A DNA stretch of 64,000 bases, taken from assembly GCF_900447045.1 (NCBI RefSeq), contig NZ_UAWH01000014.1, positions 326,501 to 390,500 of the forward strand. The letters are read 5' to 3'. This DNA is from Clostridium paraputrificum (GTDB lineage: Bacteria > Bacillota > Clostridia > Clostridiales > Clostridiaceae). This document shows, one piece after another, positions 8,429 through 17,000 of this stretch; position 1 is the first letter of the stretch, and each line of letters opens with the position of its first letter. Both the position numbers and the translations under genes were made by a program. Below the pieces are notes generated by a model. It did not search any database. It had not been told where the DNA came from and was given only the letters and a program-made list of their open reading frames with translations.

Positions 8429-9034
8429 ATGAAAAAAGTTATTTGTATGCTAATTAGTGTATTATTATTAAATACTTTTGCCATTTCTACAGTAGTTCAT
8501 GCAACAGAAGCTTCAAATAATACTGAAAGTGTAAGTGAGGTTGATGAGGCAAAAGTAAAGGAAGTTGAGGAAATACTTAGATTTTTGATTGAGGATGCAG
8601 GAATTTATGATGAAGAAGGATATCTAGTTAGCTATGACTTTGATTTAATAAGAGAAGTTTATGGAAATGATCCTTTATTAGATGAGTTAGAAGCTACAGT
8701 AGCATTAAATGAGTATTTATCTGGAAAAAATTCTTCTAATAGAATAGAAGACAGAGGTTTTATTCTCGATAGGACATGTGTATTTAATGAATTAACGTCT
8801 AAATGGGGAGAAGGGGTTAAAAAAGCTTTTGTTACAGGTGGAGTTATGGCTTTATTACAAAAAGCATCTTTTAATGAAGCGGCTAAAATTATTGCAAGCA
8901 AACTTCCATTTGCTACAGCTATTCCAGTAGCGTATGATTTATTAGTTGTTGCTAATACATGTGGAACTAGAGTGCCTTTGGAACCAAATTATTGTTTAAC
9001 TAATCCAATGCACTCACAAGGTGGATGTCATTAG
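8429..9034 (+). CDS. Secreted cysteine-containing precursor protein, copy B (paralogue of 7383 gene)
   Basis: A 201-residue protein, collinear with copy A apart from small indels. It has a signal peptide (cleavage expected after VHA, residue 25), an acidic pro-region with the strongly conserved block LIREVYGNDPLLD, and a C-terminal domain with cysteines at 117, 178, 189 and 200 ending in NPMHSQGGCH. The hydrophobic middle of the C-terminal domain (about 130-176) has diverged most, while the cysteine frame and both flanks are conserved. Such a pattern suggests a shared scaffold with a variable active segment. The ATG at 8429 follows AGGAGG; the in-frame upstream extension to 8363 has no RBS and would precede a perfect signal peptide. 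It converges on its own membrane partner at 9097. Confidence 0.75.
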   Translation: MKKVICMLISVLLLNTFAISTVVHATEASNNTESVSEVDEAKVKEVEEILRFLIEDAGIYDEEGYLVSYDFDLIREVYGNDPLLDELEATVALNEYLSGKNSSNRIEDRGFILDRTCVFNELTSKWGEGVKKAFVTGGVMALLQKASFNEAAKIIASKLPFATAIPVAYDLLVVANTCGTRVPLEPNYCLTNPMHSQGGCH

Positions 9035-9046
9035 AAAATAAATATA

Positions 9047-9094
9047 ATATAAGAAAGGAGTATCCTTCTGGAATACTCTTTTCTTATATTATAA
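9047..9094. terminator. Long bidirectional hairpin between precursor B and its membrane partner
   Basis: Left arm TAATATAAGAAAGGAGTAT and right arm ATACTCTTTTCTTATATTA pair over about 20 bp with one bulge around a CCTTCTGG loop. It sits exactly between the convergent stops. Confidence 0.7.
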
Positions 9095-9096
9095 AA

Positions 9097-9330
9097 CTAA
9101 TTATTCTTTGATTTTTTTCTTATTTTTAATATTATAGTATTTAAAATAAAATATATTACTAGTAATTTTATTGTGCTAATTATTAAATATATATAATAAA
9201 TTGGAAAGGTTTTGGGAATAGGATATATATTTAACCAACAATCAGTTATCCCATTAATTATTACAGCTATAAAAAAAATTAAATAAAAGTATTTAGATGA
9301 ATCAATCTTTTTCGGATTAACTTTATTCAT
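9097..9330 (-). CDS. Small membrane protein paired with precursor B (putative immunity protein)
   Basis: A 77-residue protein with two hydrophobic helices and a basic tail (LKIRKKSKNN), homologous to the product at 8048 (shared N..T..WLN, IKL.VI and LK.R.K positions). RBS GAGAGGTG is 9 bases from the ATG. The arrangement of precursor on the plus strand and membrane protein on the minus strand with a shared terminator is repeated exactly, so the pair was duplicated as a unit. Function as self-protection against the mature product of precursor B is inferred from this linkage. Confidence 0.65.
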   Translation of the reverse strand: MNKVNPKKIDSSKYFYLIFFIAVIINGITDCWLNIYPIPKTFPIYYIYLIISTIKLLVIYFILNTIILKIRKKSKNN

Positions 9331-9421
9331 ATATTTTTACACCTCTCAATATAGTATATAAATTTTACATTATAGAATTAACACAAAAAAGAATAAAAGT
9401 AAATAAATTACTATTCAACTC

Positions 9422-9468
9422 TAAAACCTTCGTATTTATTTCTTCGCAAAAATTCGATTTAGCGAAAT
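9422..9468 (+). repeat. Direct repeat, right copy (pairs with 6507-6554)
   Basis: Same orientation and start (TAAAACC) as the left copy, with the core CTTCGCAAAAATTC then ATTTAGCGAAAT. It contains an imperfect dyad TTCGC...GCGAA. It lies just downstream of the lipoprotein gene on the minus strand. Confidence 0.6.
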
Positions 9469-9486
9469 TATAATTATTTAATAATT

Positions 9487-10221
9487 TTATATTTTAGGAC
9501 TATATATAAGTTTATAATATGCCACATTATTTTCAATTCTAAATGATTCAAAATAGTTTTCATCTATTTTATTAAAAAATATAAATGAATCTGATGGAAG
9601 AGTATTATTAAAATAATTTCTCACATATTCGTTTATTACATTATAATCGATAGTTTCTTTTATAAATGAATTTCTAAATTCATTTAGTTTAGAATCTTTA
9701 AAATTAAAGGTTTGATCTATTTGTTGAATTGAAGCTTTATACGAAATGTTTTTAAATAAACTACTAATATTTTCATGTGATGTTAAAGGTATTTCTATAT
9801 CTACATTAAGAGAATCGCTTTCAGTATAGTAGTGGTTTGATTTTACAGATGATAATGAATTTAATAAGGCAGAATCAGTTTTATTATTTAATAAATCATT
9901 CTTGTAGTCATCTATTGAATATTGAAATGTCAAGTTTAGAGAGTTACTATTTGAAAATTTGATTGCTGTTGAAAGATCTTTTTTATATTTAGATGAAAGT
10001 TCTGCATTTCTTAAATTAAAATTATTAACTTCTATTTGTGTAACATCTGCAAGTTTATAATTTGATATAATAACATTTTTAAAGTCTGGATTTATAAAAT
10101 TACTTTCAATAAATGCAGATTCTGTTTTTGTATTAGTCTCCTCATTAGATGATGTATCAGTACATGAAACTAAAAAAAAAGAAACTAAAATAGCAATAAG
10201 TGTTAAATTAAATTTTTTCAT
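9487..10221 (-). CDS. Predicted lipoprotein of unknown function
   Basis: A 244-residue protein with a lipoprotein signal peptide (lipobox LVSC, Cys20) followed by a Ser/Thr/Glu-rich linker (TDTSSNEETNTKTES) and a soluble domain rich in Asn, Ser and aromatic residues. It has no recognised family. RBS AAGGAGT lies 8 bases before the ATG. It would be anchored to the outer face of the membrane. It neighbours the secreted-precursor cassette and ends next to the right-hand direct repeat, so a link such as extracellular immunity or ligand capture is possible but not shown. Confidence 0.6.
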   Translation of the reverse strand: MKKFNLTLIAILVSFFLVSCTDTSSNEETNTKTESAFIESNFINPDFKNVIISNYKLADVTQIEVNNFNLRNAELSSKYKKDLSTAIKFSNSNSLNLTFQYSIDDYKNDLLNNKTDSALLNSLSSVKSNHYYTESDSLNVDIEIPLTSHENISSLFKNISYKASIQQIDQTFNFKDSKLNEFRNSFIKETIDYNVINEYVRNYFNNTLPSDSFIFFNKIDENYFESFRIENNVAYYKLIYSPKI

Positions 10222-10331
10222 AAATAAGTACTCCTTATTTTCTAATATATATTTATTTTATACTATAAAGTTTACAATAAACAACTTTTAAGGCTTTAAA
10301 TATATGAATAAATGAATAAGGAGTGATTTTT

Positions 10332-10610
10332 ATGGGAAATCAACTTGGTGAAAGTTATTTTGCAATTAATATGTCAGGAGCAATAATACCTGTTTATTCT
10401 CCAGACAAATGGCCAAGTAAAGTACAGATAGGTGTATTAAATAAAAAAGAAAGGTGCGTAGTTATTCAAGATGGACCTATAGTTAGAAAGATTAAATTTC
10501 TTAATTCTGCAGGAAGCTTTGTTGATGGTATACTTGATATGAATGCTCCAATAAAGGATTGGAACGATTATGTGTTTCATGATATTAGTCCACCGTATGT
10601 TTTGTTATGA
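10332..10610 (+). CDS. Small soluble protein of unknown function
   Basis: A 92-residue protein without signal peptide or membrane helix. It carries beta-rich sequence with several Gly-aromatic and Pro turns (VYSPDKWPSKVQIGVLNKKER). I do not recognise it. The ATG at 10332 follows AAGGAG; a GTG at 10323 in frame overlaps that site. It is divergent from the lipoprotein gene and ends just before a long inverted repeat, which makes it a single-gene unit in the accessory patch. It might be a domain separated from a larger cell-wall or phage-related protein. Confidence 0.5.
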   Translation: MGNQLGESYFAINMSGAIIPVYSPDKWPSKVQIGVLNKKERCVVIQDGPIVRKIKFLNSAGSFVDGILDMNAPIKDWNDYVFHDISPPYVLL

Positions 10611-10617
10611 AGCCAAA

Positions 10618-10673
10618 AAAATCCTATTACAAGACTTGAAAAGAAGAAGATTTTTAAGTCTTGTAATAGGATT
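10618..10673. terminator. Long inverted repeat after the small orphan gene
   Basis: Arms of about 23 bases (left arm starts AAATCCTATTACAAG) are nearly perfect around a GAAGAAGAT loop. The right side lacks a real T run, and the left side is flanked by A residues. It is therefore a better terminator for minus-strand transcripts, although it probably ends the plus-strand gene too. Confidence 0.55.
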
Positions 10674-10768
10674 TGTAGAAATGTTATGCAGTTTTTATTT
10701 TCTATTATATAAAATAGCAGTATAATATCTAAAAGTATTTTTGAGAAAATATATTAGGGGGAAAGATA

Positions 10769-11641
10769 ATGTATAGTAATTATGAGGAGTTTTGGGATAA
10801 GGTTTCTACAGTTGAAGAAAATGATTATGATGACGAGAAAGTAAATAGACTATTAAGATGGAAAGCTATTAACGAAAATTTAGGTGGAGTAAGAACGATA
10901 CTAGATATAGGGGCTGCAACAGGAGCTTTTTCTATCCCACTTTCAAAAATGGGATATGAAGTAACACATTTTGATTTGTCACAAGATATGATAAATAAAG
11001 CGATACTTAAATCAAAAGATATGGATAATATTAAATTTGTTAAAGGAAATGCTGTGGATCTTAGTCTTTTCGAAGAAGATGAATTTGATTTAGTTCTATG
11101 TTTTGATGGTGCAATATCTTTTTCTGGTAAGAATTCTAATAAAGTAATAAAAGAGAGTTGTAGAGTTGGAAAAAAAGTAATGTTAACTGTATCAAGTAAG
11201 AGCTGTATGGTGGCAACTTGGTTAAATTACAGTCTAAGTAAGTTTGGAAGAATTCACCCTTCAGTAAAAGATATGATGGTAACAGGGTATTTCAATAAAG
11301 CTAATTATGATGATGTTAGTGAGTTAACAAGTATAGATGAAATTAAGGCATATGATATAAAAGAATTATCTGATATTTTGATATCAAATAATATGAGAGT
11401 TATTGAATGCAGGAGTTTAGGTAGTTTGACACACTTATATTTATTACACCTATATAGGCAATATAATTATCAAGAAGTGAACAAAAAGATTAATGAAATT
11501 AGTATAGATAATGATTTTATAGAACTATGCGATTATTATGATAAAGAAGTAATGAATTGTGGAATGGGAAGTTTTAGAAGAGCGGGAATAATTGCAATTG
11601 CAGATAAAATAAATGATAATAGTATAGAAAAAAGCAAGTAA
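10769..11641 (+). CDS. Class I SAM-dependent methyltransferase
   Basis: The Rossmann-like methyltransferase core is clear. Motif I is ILDIGAATGAFSIPLSKMG (about residues 46-64), an acidic residue ends strand 2 (THFDLSQDM), and the post-II region (VKGNAVDLSLFEEDEFDLVLCFDGAISF) is followed by a C-terminal extension. The 290 residues fit stand-alone small-molecule methyltransferases (Methyltransf_11/25 type). The substrate cannot be read from the sequence. RBS AGGGGGAAAG precedes the ATG. The flavoprotein gene follows after 11 bases, so the two are probably co-transcribed. Confidence 0.75.
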   Translation: MYSNYEEFWDKVSTVEENDYDDEKVNRLLRWKAINENLGGVRTILDIGAATGAFSIPLSKMGYEVTHFDLSQDMINKAILKSKDMDNIKFVKGNAVDLSLFEEDEFDLVLCFDGAISFSGKNSNKVIKESCRVGKKVMLTVSSKSCMVATWLNYSLSKFGRIHPSVKDMMVTGYFNKANYDDVSELTSIDEIKAYDIKELSDILISNNMRVIECRSLGSLTHLYLLHLYRQYNYQEVNKKINEISIDNDFIELCDYYDKEVMNCGMGSFRRAGIIAIADKINDNSIEKSK

Positions 11642-11652
11642 GGAGTAATGTT

Positions 11653-12864
11653 ATGGCAAAGGTTATTGTTGTTGGAGGAGGTCCAGCTGGTATTATGGCT
11701 GCACTGACTGCATCAAAAACAAATGAAGTAATATTAGTAGAAAGAAATAATGAAATTGGTAAGAAATTAAGACTTACAGGTGGTGGTAGATGTAATATCA
11801 CTAATAATAGAAGTATAGATGAATTCTTTGATAAGGTAGTAACAAATAAAAAGTTTTTATATAGTGCTTTTTATACTTTTAGTAATGATTCTTTACTAGA
11901 GTATCTTAAAGAAAATGATTTCGAATATAAAATAGAATATGATAATGATAATAAGGTTTATACAAAGAGTGATAAAGCTGATGACATTATTAGATTATTT
12001 ATAGATAATTTAGAAAAAAGTAACGTAAAGGTTATGTATGATACTAAAGTTGAAGATTTAATTGTTGAAGATAATATAATAAGAGGTATAGTTACATCTA
12101 ATGGGAATAAGATTTTGGGTGATAAAGTAATTATATCAACAGGTGGTAAGAGTGTGCCAGCAACAGGATCTGATGGAAGTATGTATGATATTTTAAGTAA
12201 ATATGGTCATAAAATAGATGCACTTTATCCAGGGTTAGTGCCTTTAGTAATAAAAGAAGGCTTTGTAAAAAATCTTCAAGGGGTATCAATGAAGAATGTT
12301 GTATTAAGTGCCAAGGTAAAAAAGAAAAAGTATGAGATTATAGGAGATATGATATTTACTCACTTTGGAATATCAGGCCCTGGAGTTTTAAAATTATCTT
12401 CATATATAAATAGAGCTTTAGAAAATGGAGAAGTGGAAGTTACTTTAGATTTCGTACAAGATAAAAGTAAAGATGAAATTTCAAAGTTAATAAAGGAAAA
12501 TACAAATAAAACAGTTTTAAATAATTTAAAAGGCTTATTGCCAGGTAATTTCTTGAAGGAAATAGTTGGATTACTTAACCTAACAGAAACTAAGCCAAGT
12601 GAACTTAAAAAAGAAGATGAAATAAAACTTGTAAATTATATAAAAGAAATGAAACTAACAGCAATAGAAACATTAAGCATTAAGGCAGCTATGGTTACTA
12701 GCGGTGGAGTAGCAGTAAAAGAAATAAATGCCTCAACAATGGAATCTAAACTTATAAAAAATCTTTATTTTGCTGGAGAAGTAATTAATGTTGATGCTGA
12801 AACTGGTGGATATAATCTTCAAATAGCATTTTCAACTGGATATTTAGCAGGAAGTGATTTTTAA
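11653..12864 (+). CDS. NAD(P)/FAD-dependent oxidoreductase, HI0933/YhiN (BaiN-like) family
   Basis: A 403-residue flavoprotein. The N-terminal FAD-binding motif is VIVVGGGPAGIMAAL, the family hallmark RLTGGGRCNITNN follows, and the C-terminal signature is AGEVINVDAETGGYNLQIAFSTGYLAG, all in the expected places for PF03486 proteins. Members are mostly uncharacterised; one clostridial relative (BaiN) has been linked to bile acid reduction, but family membership alone does not support that here. RBS TAAGGAGT precedes the ATG. It is probably the second gene of a unit with the methyltransferase. Confidence 0.88.
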   Translation: MAKVIVVGGGPAGIMAALTASKTNEVILVERNNEIGKKLRLTGGGRCNITNNRSIDEFFDKVVTNKKFLYSAFYTFSNDSLLEYLKENDFEYKIEYDNDNKVYTKSDKADDIIRLFIDNLEKSNVKVMYDTKVEDLIVEDNIIRGIVTSNGNKILGDKVIISTGGKSVPATGSDGSMYDILSKYGHKIDALYPGLVPLVIKEGFVKNLQGVSMKNVVLSAKVKKKKYEIIGDMIFTHFGISGPGVLKLSSYINRALENGEVEVTLDFVQDKSKDEISKLIKENTNKTVLNNLKGLLPGNFLKEIVGLLNLTETKPSELKKEDEIKLVNYIKEMKLTAIETLSIKAAMVTSGGVAVKEINASTMESKLIKNLYFAGEVINVDAETGGYNLQIAFSTGYLAGSDF

Positions 12865-12945
12865 AATGTATGGGTACAATTGACTGATTTTCCTTAAATT
12901 TATAAAATGAATTATAAGTTTTATAATTTAAAGGGGGCAATTATT

Positions 12946-13536
12946 TTGAAAAATGAAATCAGATTTAAAAAGCTAATACAAACAGCATTATTAGCAGCAT
13001 TATGTTTTGTATCATTTACTTACTTACAAATTAAAATTCCAGTACCAGGCGGAGATGCTACTTCTCTTCATATTGGAAATGCATTTTGTGTTTTAGCAGC
13101 ATTGTTACTTGGAGGATGGTATGGAGGTATTGCAGGTGCAATAGGAATGACAATTGCAGATTTATTAGATCCTGTATATATATTAGTAGCACCTAAAACA
13201 TTTATTCTAAAATTATGTATTGGACTAATTACAGGATTAATAGCACATAGAATTGCGAAAATTGGGGATAGCAATGATAAAAAATATATTTTTAAGTGGA
13301 GTCTTCTTGCATCAGTTGGAGGGTTAGCCTTTAATGTGGTTGCAGATCCTGTTGTAGGATTCTTTTATAAGCAATATATATTGGGACAACCTCAGGATGC
13401 AGCTACTATTTTGGCTAAATTAAGTGCAGTTACTACATTTGTAAATGCAGTTGTTTCTGTGATATTAGTAGTAATTATCTATAATGCAATAAGACCAATA
13501 TTAAAGAAATCAGGTTTATTACTACCAGTGGCATAA
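12946..13536 (+). CDS. ECF transporter S component (HmpT/PF07155-like)
   Basis: An integral membrane substrate-capture protein of an energy-coupling-factor importer, with about six helices. An N-terminal Arg/Lys-rich start leads to LIQTALLAALCFVSF, then the GDATSLHIGNAFCVLAALLLGGWYGG region and DLLDPVYI, both typical of this S-component family. I chose TTG 12946 because AAGGGGG stands at correct spacing, while ATG 12907 has no RBS; this gives 196 residues. The shared ECF AAT module is not in the window. The ligand is likely a vitamin or vitamin precursor, but cannot be assigned: no riboswitch precedes the gene. A perfect terminator follows. Confidence 0.75.
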   Translation: MKNEIRFKKLIQTALLAALCFVSFTYLQIKIPVPGGDATSLHIGNAFCVLAALLLGGWYGGIAGAIGMTIADLLDPVYILVAPKTFILKLCIGLITGLIAHRIAKIGDSNDKKYIFKWSLLASVGGLAFNVVADPVVGFFYKQYILGQPQDAATILAKLSAVTTFVNAVVSVILVVIIYNAIRPILKKSGLLLPVA

Positions 13537-13545
13537 GAATTTTCG

Positions 13546-13590
13546 AGTGGGTATATTAAAGTGAAAAACTTTAATATACCCACTTTTTCT
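13546..13590 (+). terminator. Strong terminator after the ECF S component gene
   Basis: A perfect 17-bp stem (AGTGGGTATATTAAAGT and its complement), five-base loop, followed by TTTTTCT. Confidence 0.9.
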
Positions 13591-13626
13591 TATAACGAGA
13601 AGTGGAATATAAAATATATTATTAAA

Positions 13627-13790
13627 AAATATCAATGGTAAAGTTTATATAGAGAGAGGAAATAGATTATGGAGTGGATATAGGATCATTTCATGTATTT
13701 CTGGTATTTCTAAATTTTGTAGAGTTAACTTTTTTAATTGTTTTCAGTGTAATAGGGTTAATTTTTATATTATAGCAATGTTATGTTTTA
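13627..13790 (+). pseudogene. Decayed copy of the 5' end of the yqiJ-like gene
   Basis: Two blocks match the intact gene at 18782. The leader block 13627-13660 (AAATATCAATGGTA...) matches 18738-18775. The block 13672-13790 (ATATAGG..CATTTCATG.ATTTCT.G onward to TAGCAATG) matches about 18940-19058. About 140 bases between them in the intact gene are missing, and in-frame stops are present, so nothing is translated. It lies between the ECF S gene and the glycosidase gene. It is evidence that the glycosidase was inserted or duplicated into a locus that once began with yqiJ here. Confidence 0.7.
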
Positions 13791-14011
13791 ATATTTTTCA
13801 CTTTTATGCAAAGTTTTTATCATTATTAGTAAAAGGGTTTTAGAGATACAAAAATTAATATAACATATAAATATGGTTTATACAAAATATGTATATTTAT
13901 TTATATTTTGTTAATTAAATTGGTGGGTGGAAAATGAATATAGAGGAGGGGATAGAGAATAGAGTTATGAATTTAAATTTTAAGGGGAAATTAAATAATG
14001 GAGGTTATATA

Positions 14012-17000
14012 ATGAAATCAAAAAAAATTTTGAAGATGTATATTTCATTAGCTTTAAGCTGTAGTATAGTATTCTCTAATACATCAGTTTTGGTAAATGC
14101 TATAGAAAGCAGAGACAGAAAAGTTTTTGCTAATATAGGGAAAGATAAAATAAGTATAGGTAATGATTATATCAAAAGAGAATTTTCTATAGATAATGGT
14201 AAAGTATTAACTAATCTAATAGAAAATAATAGAGCTAATACTACATTGATTCCTGGTAAGGGATCGGAAGATTTCATAATAAATACTATACAACCCGAAG
14301 AAGACACTGATGTAGAAGTTCCAATTGAAGTTATTGATCGTACATCATGGAATGCAACTCTTACAACTAGTTCTAATACTGAATTTTTGCAAGAAAATGT
14401 AAAGCTTTTATTTGATGGAGATGCTAATACTTACATTGATCAATATACTATTACAGGATATCCAATTTCTTTAAAAGTTGATTTGGGTGAAGAGAAGAAA
14501 GTATCATCTTTTTCATATTTAAAACGTCCAGGGTACGAGGATGCCGCATATGGAATAAATGGAACAATGGGTAAGTACAAGCTATATGTAAGTGATGATG
14601 GTGTGAACTGGAAGGAAGCTGGTGAAGGCGAATTTAAAAGGGAAGACTATAATCTACATCAAGAGGGTAAGCTACAAAATGTAGGAGATGTAGTTTATGG
14701 AAATTTTAATAAGGAGTATACAACTAGATATATTAGAATTGATCAATTATCTGATTCACTAGGAAACACTCAAGAGTTTTCAGCTTCAGAGATAAATTTA
14801 TATTCAGACAAATATATGGAAGAAGAAAGTACAGTAGATGATAGCAAGATTGAGTCTAGTGAGTTAACAATAGATAATGAAACAACAAAGATTGAAAATA
14901 TTGAAAGTGGTAAAAAGCTTACTATTTCATATTTACCTTATAAACTTAATGGAATCGAATACAATATTGATATGGTAACAGTTCTTAAAAGTAATGAGAA
15001 TTATATGAGATCTTTTCTAGAAATTAAAGCTGATAATAGTAAAGCACAAATTGATTATATTGATTTAGATAAATTTGTTTTAGAAGATGAAATTAGTGAT
15101 ACAGTTTGGTCTCATCCAGATTTAAAAGATGTTTCATCAATGTGGATTGGTAAGAATGAATTAATGCTTGGACAACCTATATATGCAAATGGTATGTTTT
15201 TTGGTTCTGAATTCCCAGCAGCTGATACAGATGTAGTAGATGATGAAATACAAATAAGATATTACTCTGGTAAAACATTTGAAAAGTTAGCCGAAGATAA
15301 TCAATTGACAACTGATGGGAAGTTCGTATCTTGGCAGAATGTTGTAGGAGCAGCTAAAGGTACAGATACGGACGTAGTGCAAACTGATTTTTACGAATAT
15401 ATTTCTGATATTGCTACACCAACTGAGTTTAGAAAGCAATATAATTCTTGGTATGATAATATGCTTGAAATAACTGATGAAAGTATTGCAAAATCTTTCT
15501 ATGGCTCAGAAAAAGGATTAACTGAGAATGGTGTAGAGCCAGTTGATTCTTATGTTGTAGATGATGGATGGAACAACTATAGAGATGAAAAGTATAATCC
15601 AAACATTTCGAGTTCTCAGTCAGGAGAAGGCATGAATCGTACTGGATTTTGGGAGTTTAATAGTAAGTTCCCTAATGAATTGTATACATCTACAGAGCTT
15701 ACAAATAAGTTCCAATCAAAATTTGGAATTTGGCTTGGACCTCAAGGAGGATATAATTATTTTTCAGGATTTGCAAAGTATATGGAGGAAAGTGGAACAG
15801 CTTATGCTCAAAATGATTACTGGACTAATATTTGTGTAGGTTCGGATAAATATGTAAAGAATTTAACATCTATGTTTATTGATAATCAAAAGAGATTTGA
15901 TGTTGATTACTGGAAGATAGATGGTTTTGCTGTTAGACCTTGTACGAATCAAAAACATGATCATATGACTGGTGGTACTAACAATATGTACTATACAACT
16001 GATCTTTGGGAAAAATGGACTGATGCTTGGGAAGAAATGCGTGCAAGTCGTGCAGAAGAAGGTAAAGGATTATTTATTAATGCAACTTGTTATGTAAACT
16101 TAAGCCCATGGCTATTACAATGGGTTAACACAATTTGGGTTCAAGACTCTGGAGATACAGGACAAGCTGGAACTGGTGAAAGACATCAACAAAAAATAAC
16201 TTATAGAGACAATGTGTATTATAACTTATTTAAAGTAAATCAAGTTCAATTTCCATTAAAGAATATTTACAATCATGATCCTATTTATGGGGTATCTGAT
16301 GGAAGTTCAGCAACTACAGAAGATTTTAGAGATTTTTTATTTTCAAATTCAGTTCGTGGTACAGCATTCTGGGAGTTATATTATTCTCCGTCTATAATGG
16401 ATGATGAAAAGTGGAAAGTAAATGCAGATGCATTAGAATTTGCTGAAACTAATTCTCATATATTGGAGAAGGCAAAGCTATTTGGTGAACGTCCAACACA
16501 AGGTGTATATGGATACTCGTGCTGGGATGGAGATGAAGGAATAGTTTCATTTAGAAATCCAACAGAAGAAGAAAAAGAATATACTTTAGAGTTAACTGAT
16601 ATGGTAGGTGTTCCAAAGTCTGTAAAGGATATTAAAGGAAATCAAGTACTACCATATGTTGTTGGAGATTCTAGCACTGTGTCTTATGGGGATACATTAA
16701 CTGTTAAATTAGCACCTTACGAAACAAGAATATTCCAATATGGCAAGAATGATAGTACAGGAGCAGAGATTATATCTGCAAAAGTAACTGGAAATAATGA
16801 AATCACAGTAAAATATAATGAAAGAGTTGAGAATGGTAAAGAGGTTTACTCCGTAGAGGGTAATAATATAACAGAAACTAAGCTATTAGATGACTATAGA
16901 ACAGTTGTTATAACTACTAAAAATAGAATTGTAGATAAAGCTAAACTAAATATCACTGGTGAAAGAGATGCTGTAGGAAATAAAATAACAAAGAGTTTAG

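Noticed and set aside
7383-9034. Lantibiotic or lanthipeptide precursors
   Set aside because: The products have Sec signal peptides and long pro-regions, and no modification enzyme or dedicated exporter gene is nearby.
12865-12945. Vitamin riboswitch upstream of the ECF S component
   Set aside because: Only about 80 bases separate it from the previous gene and no thiamine, FMN or other known aptamer core is visible.
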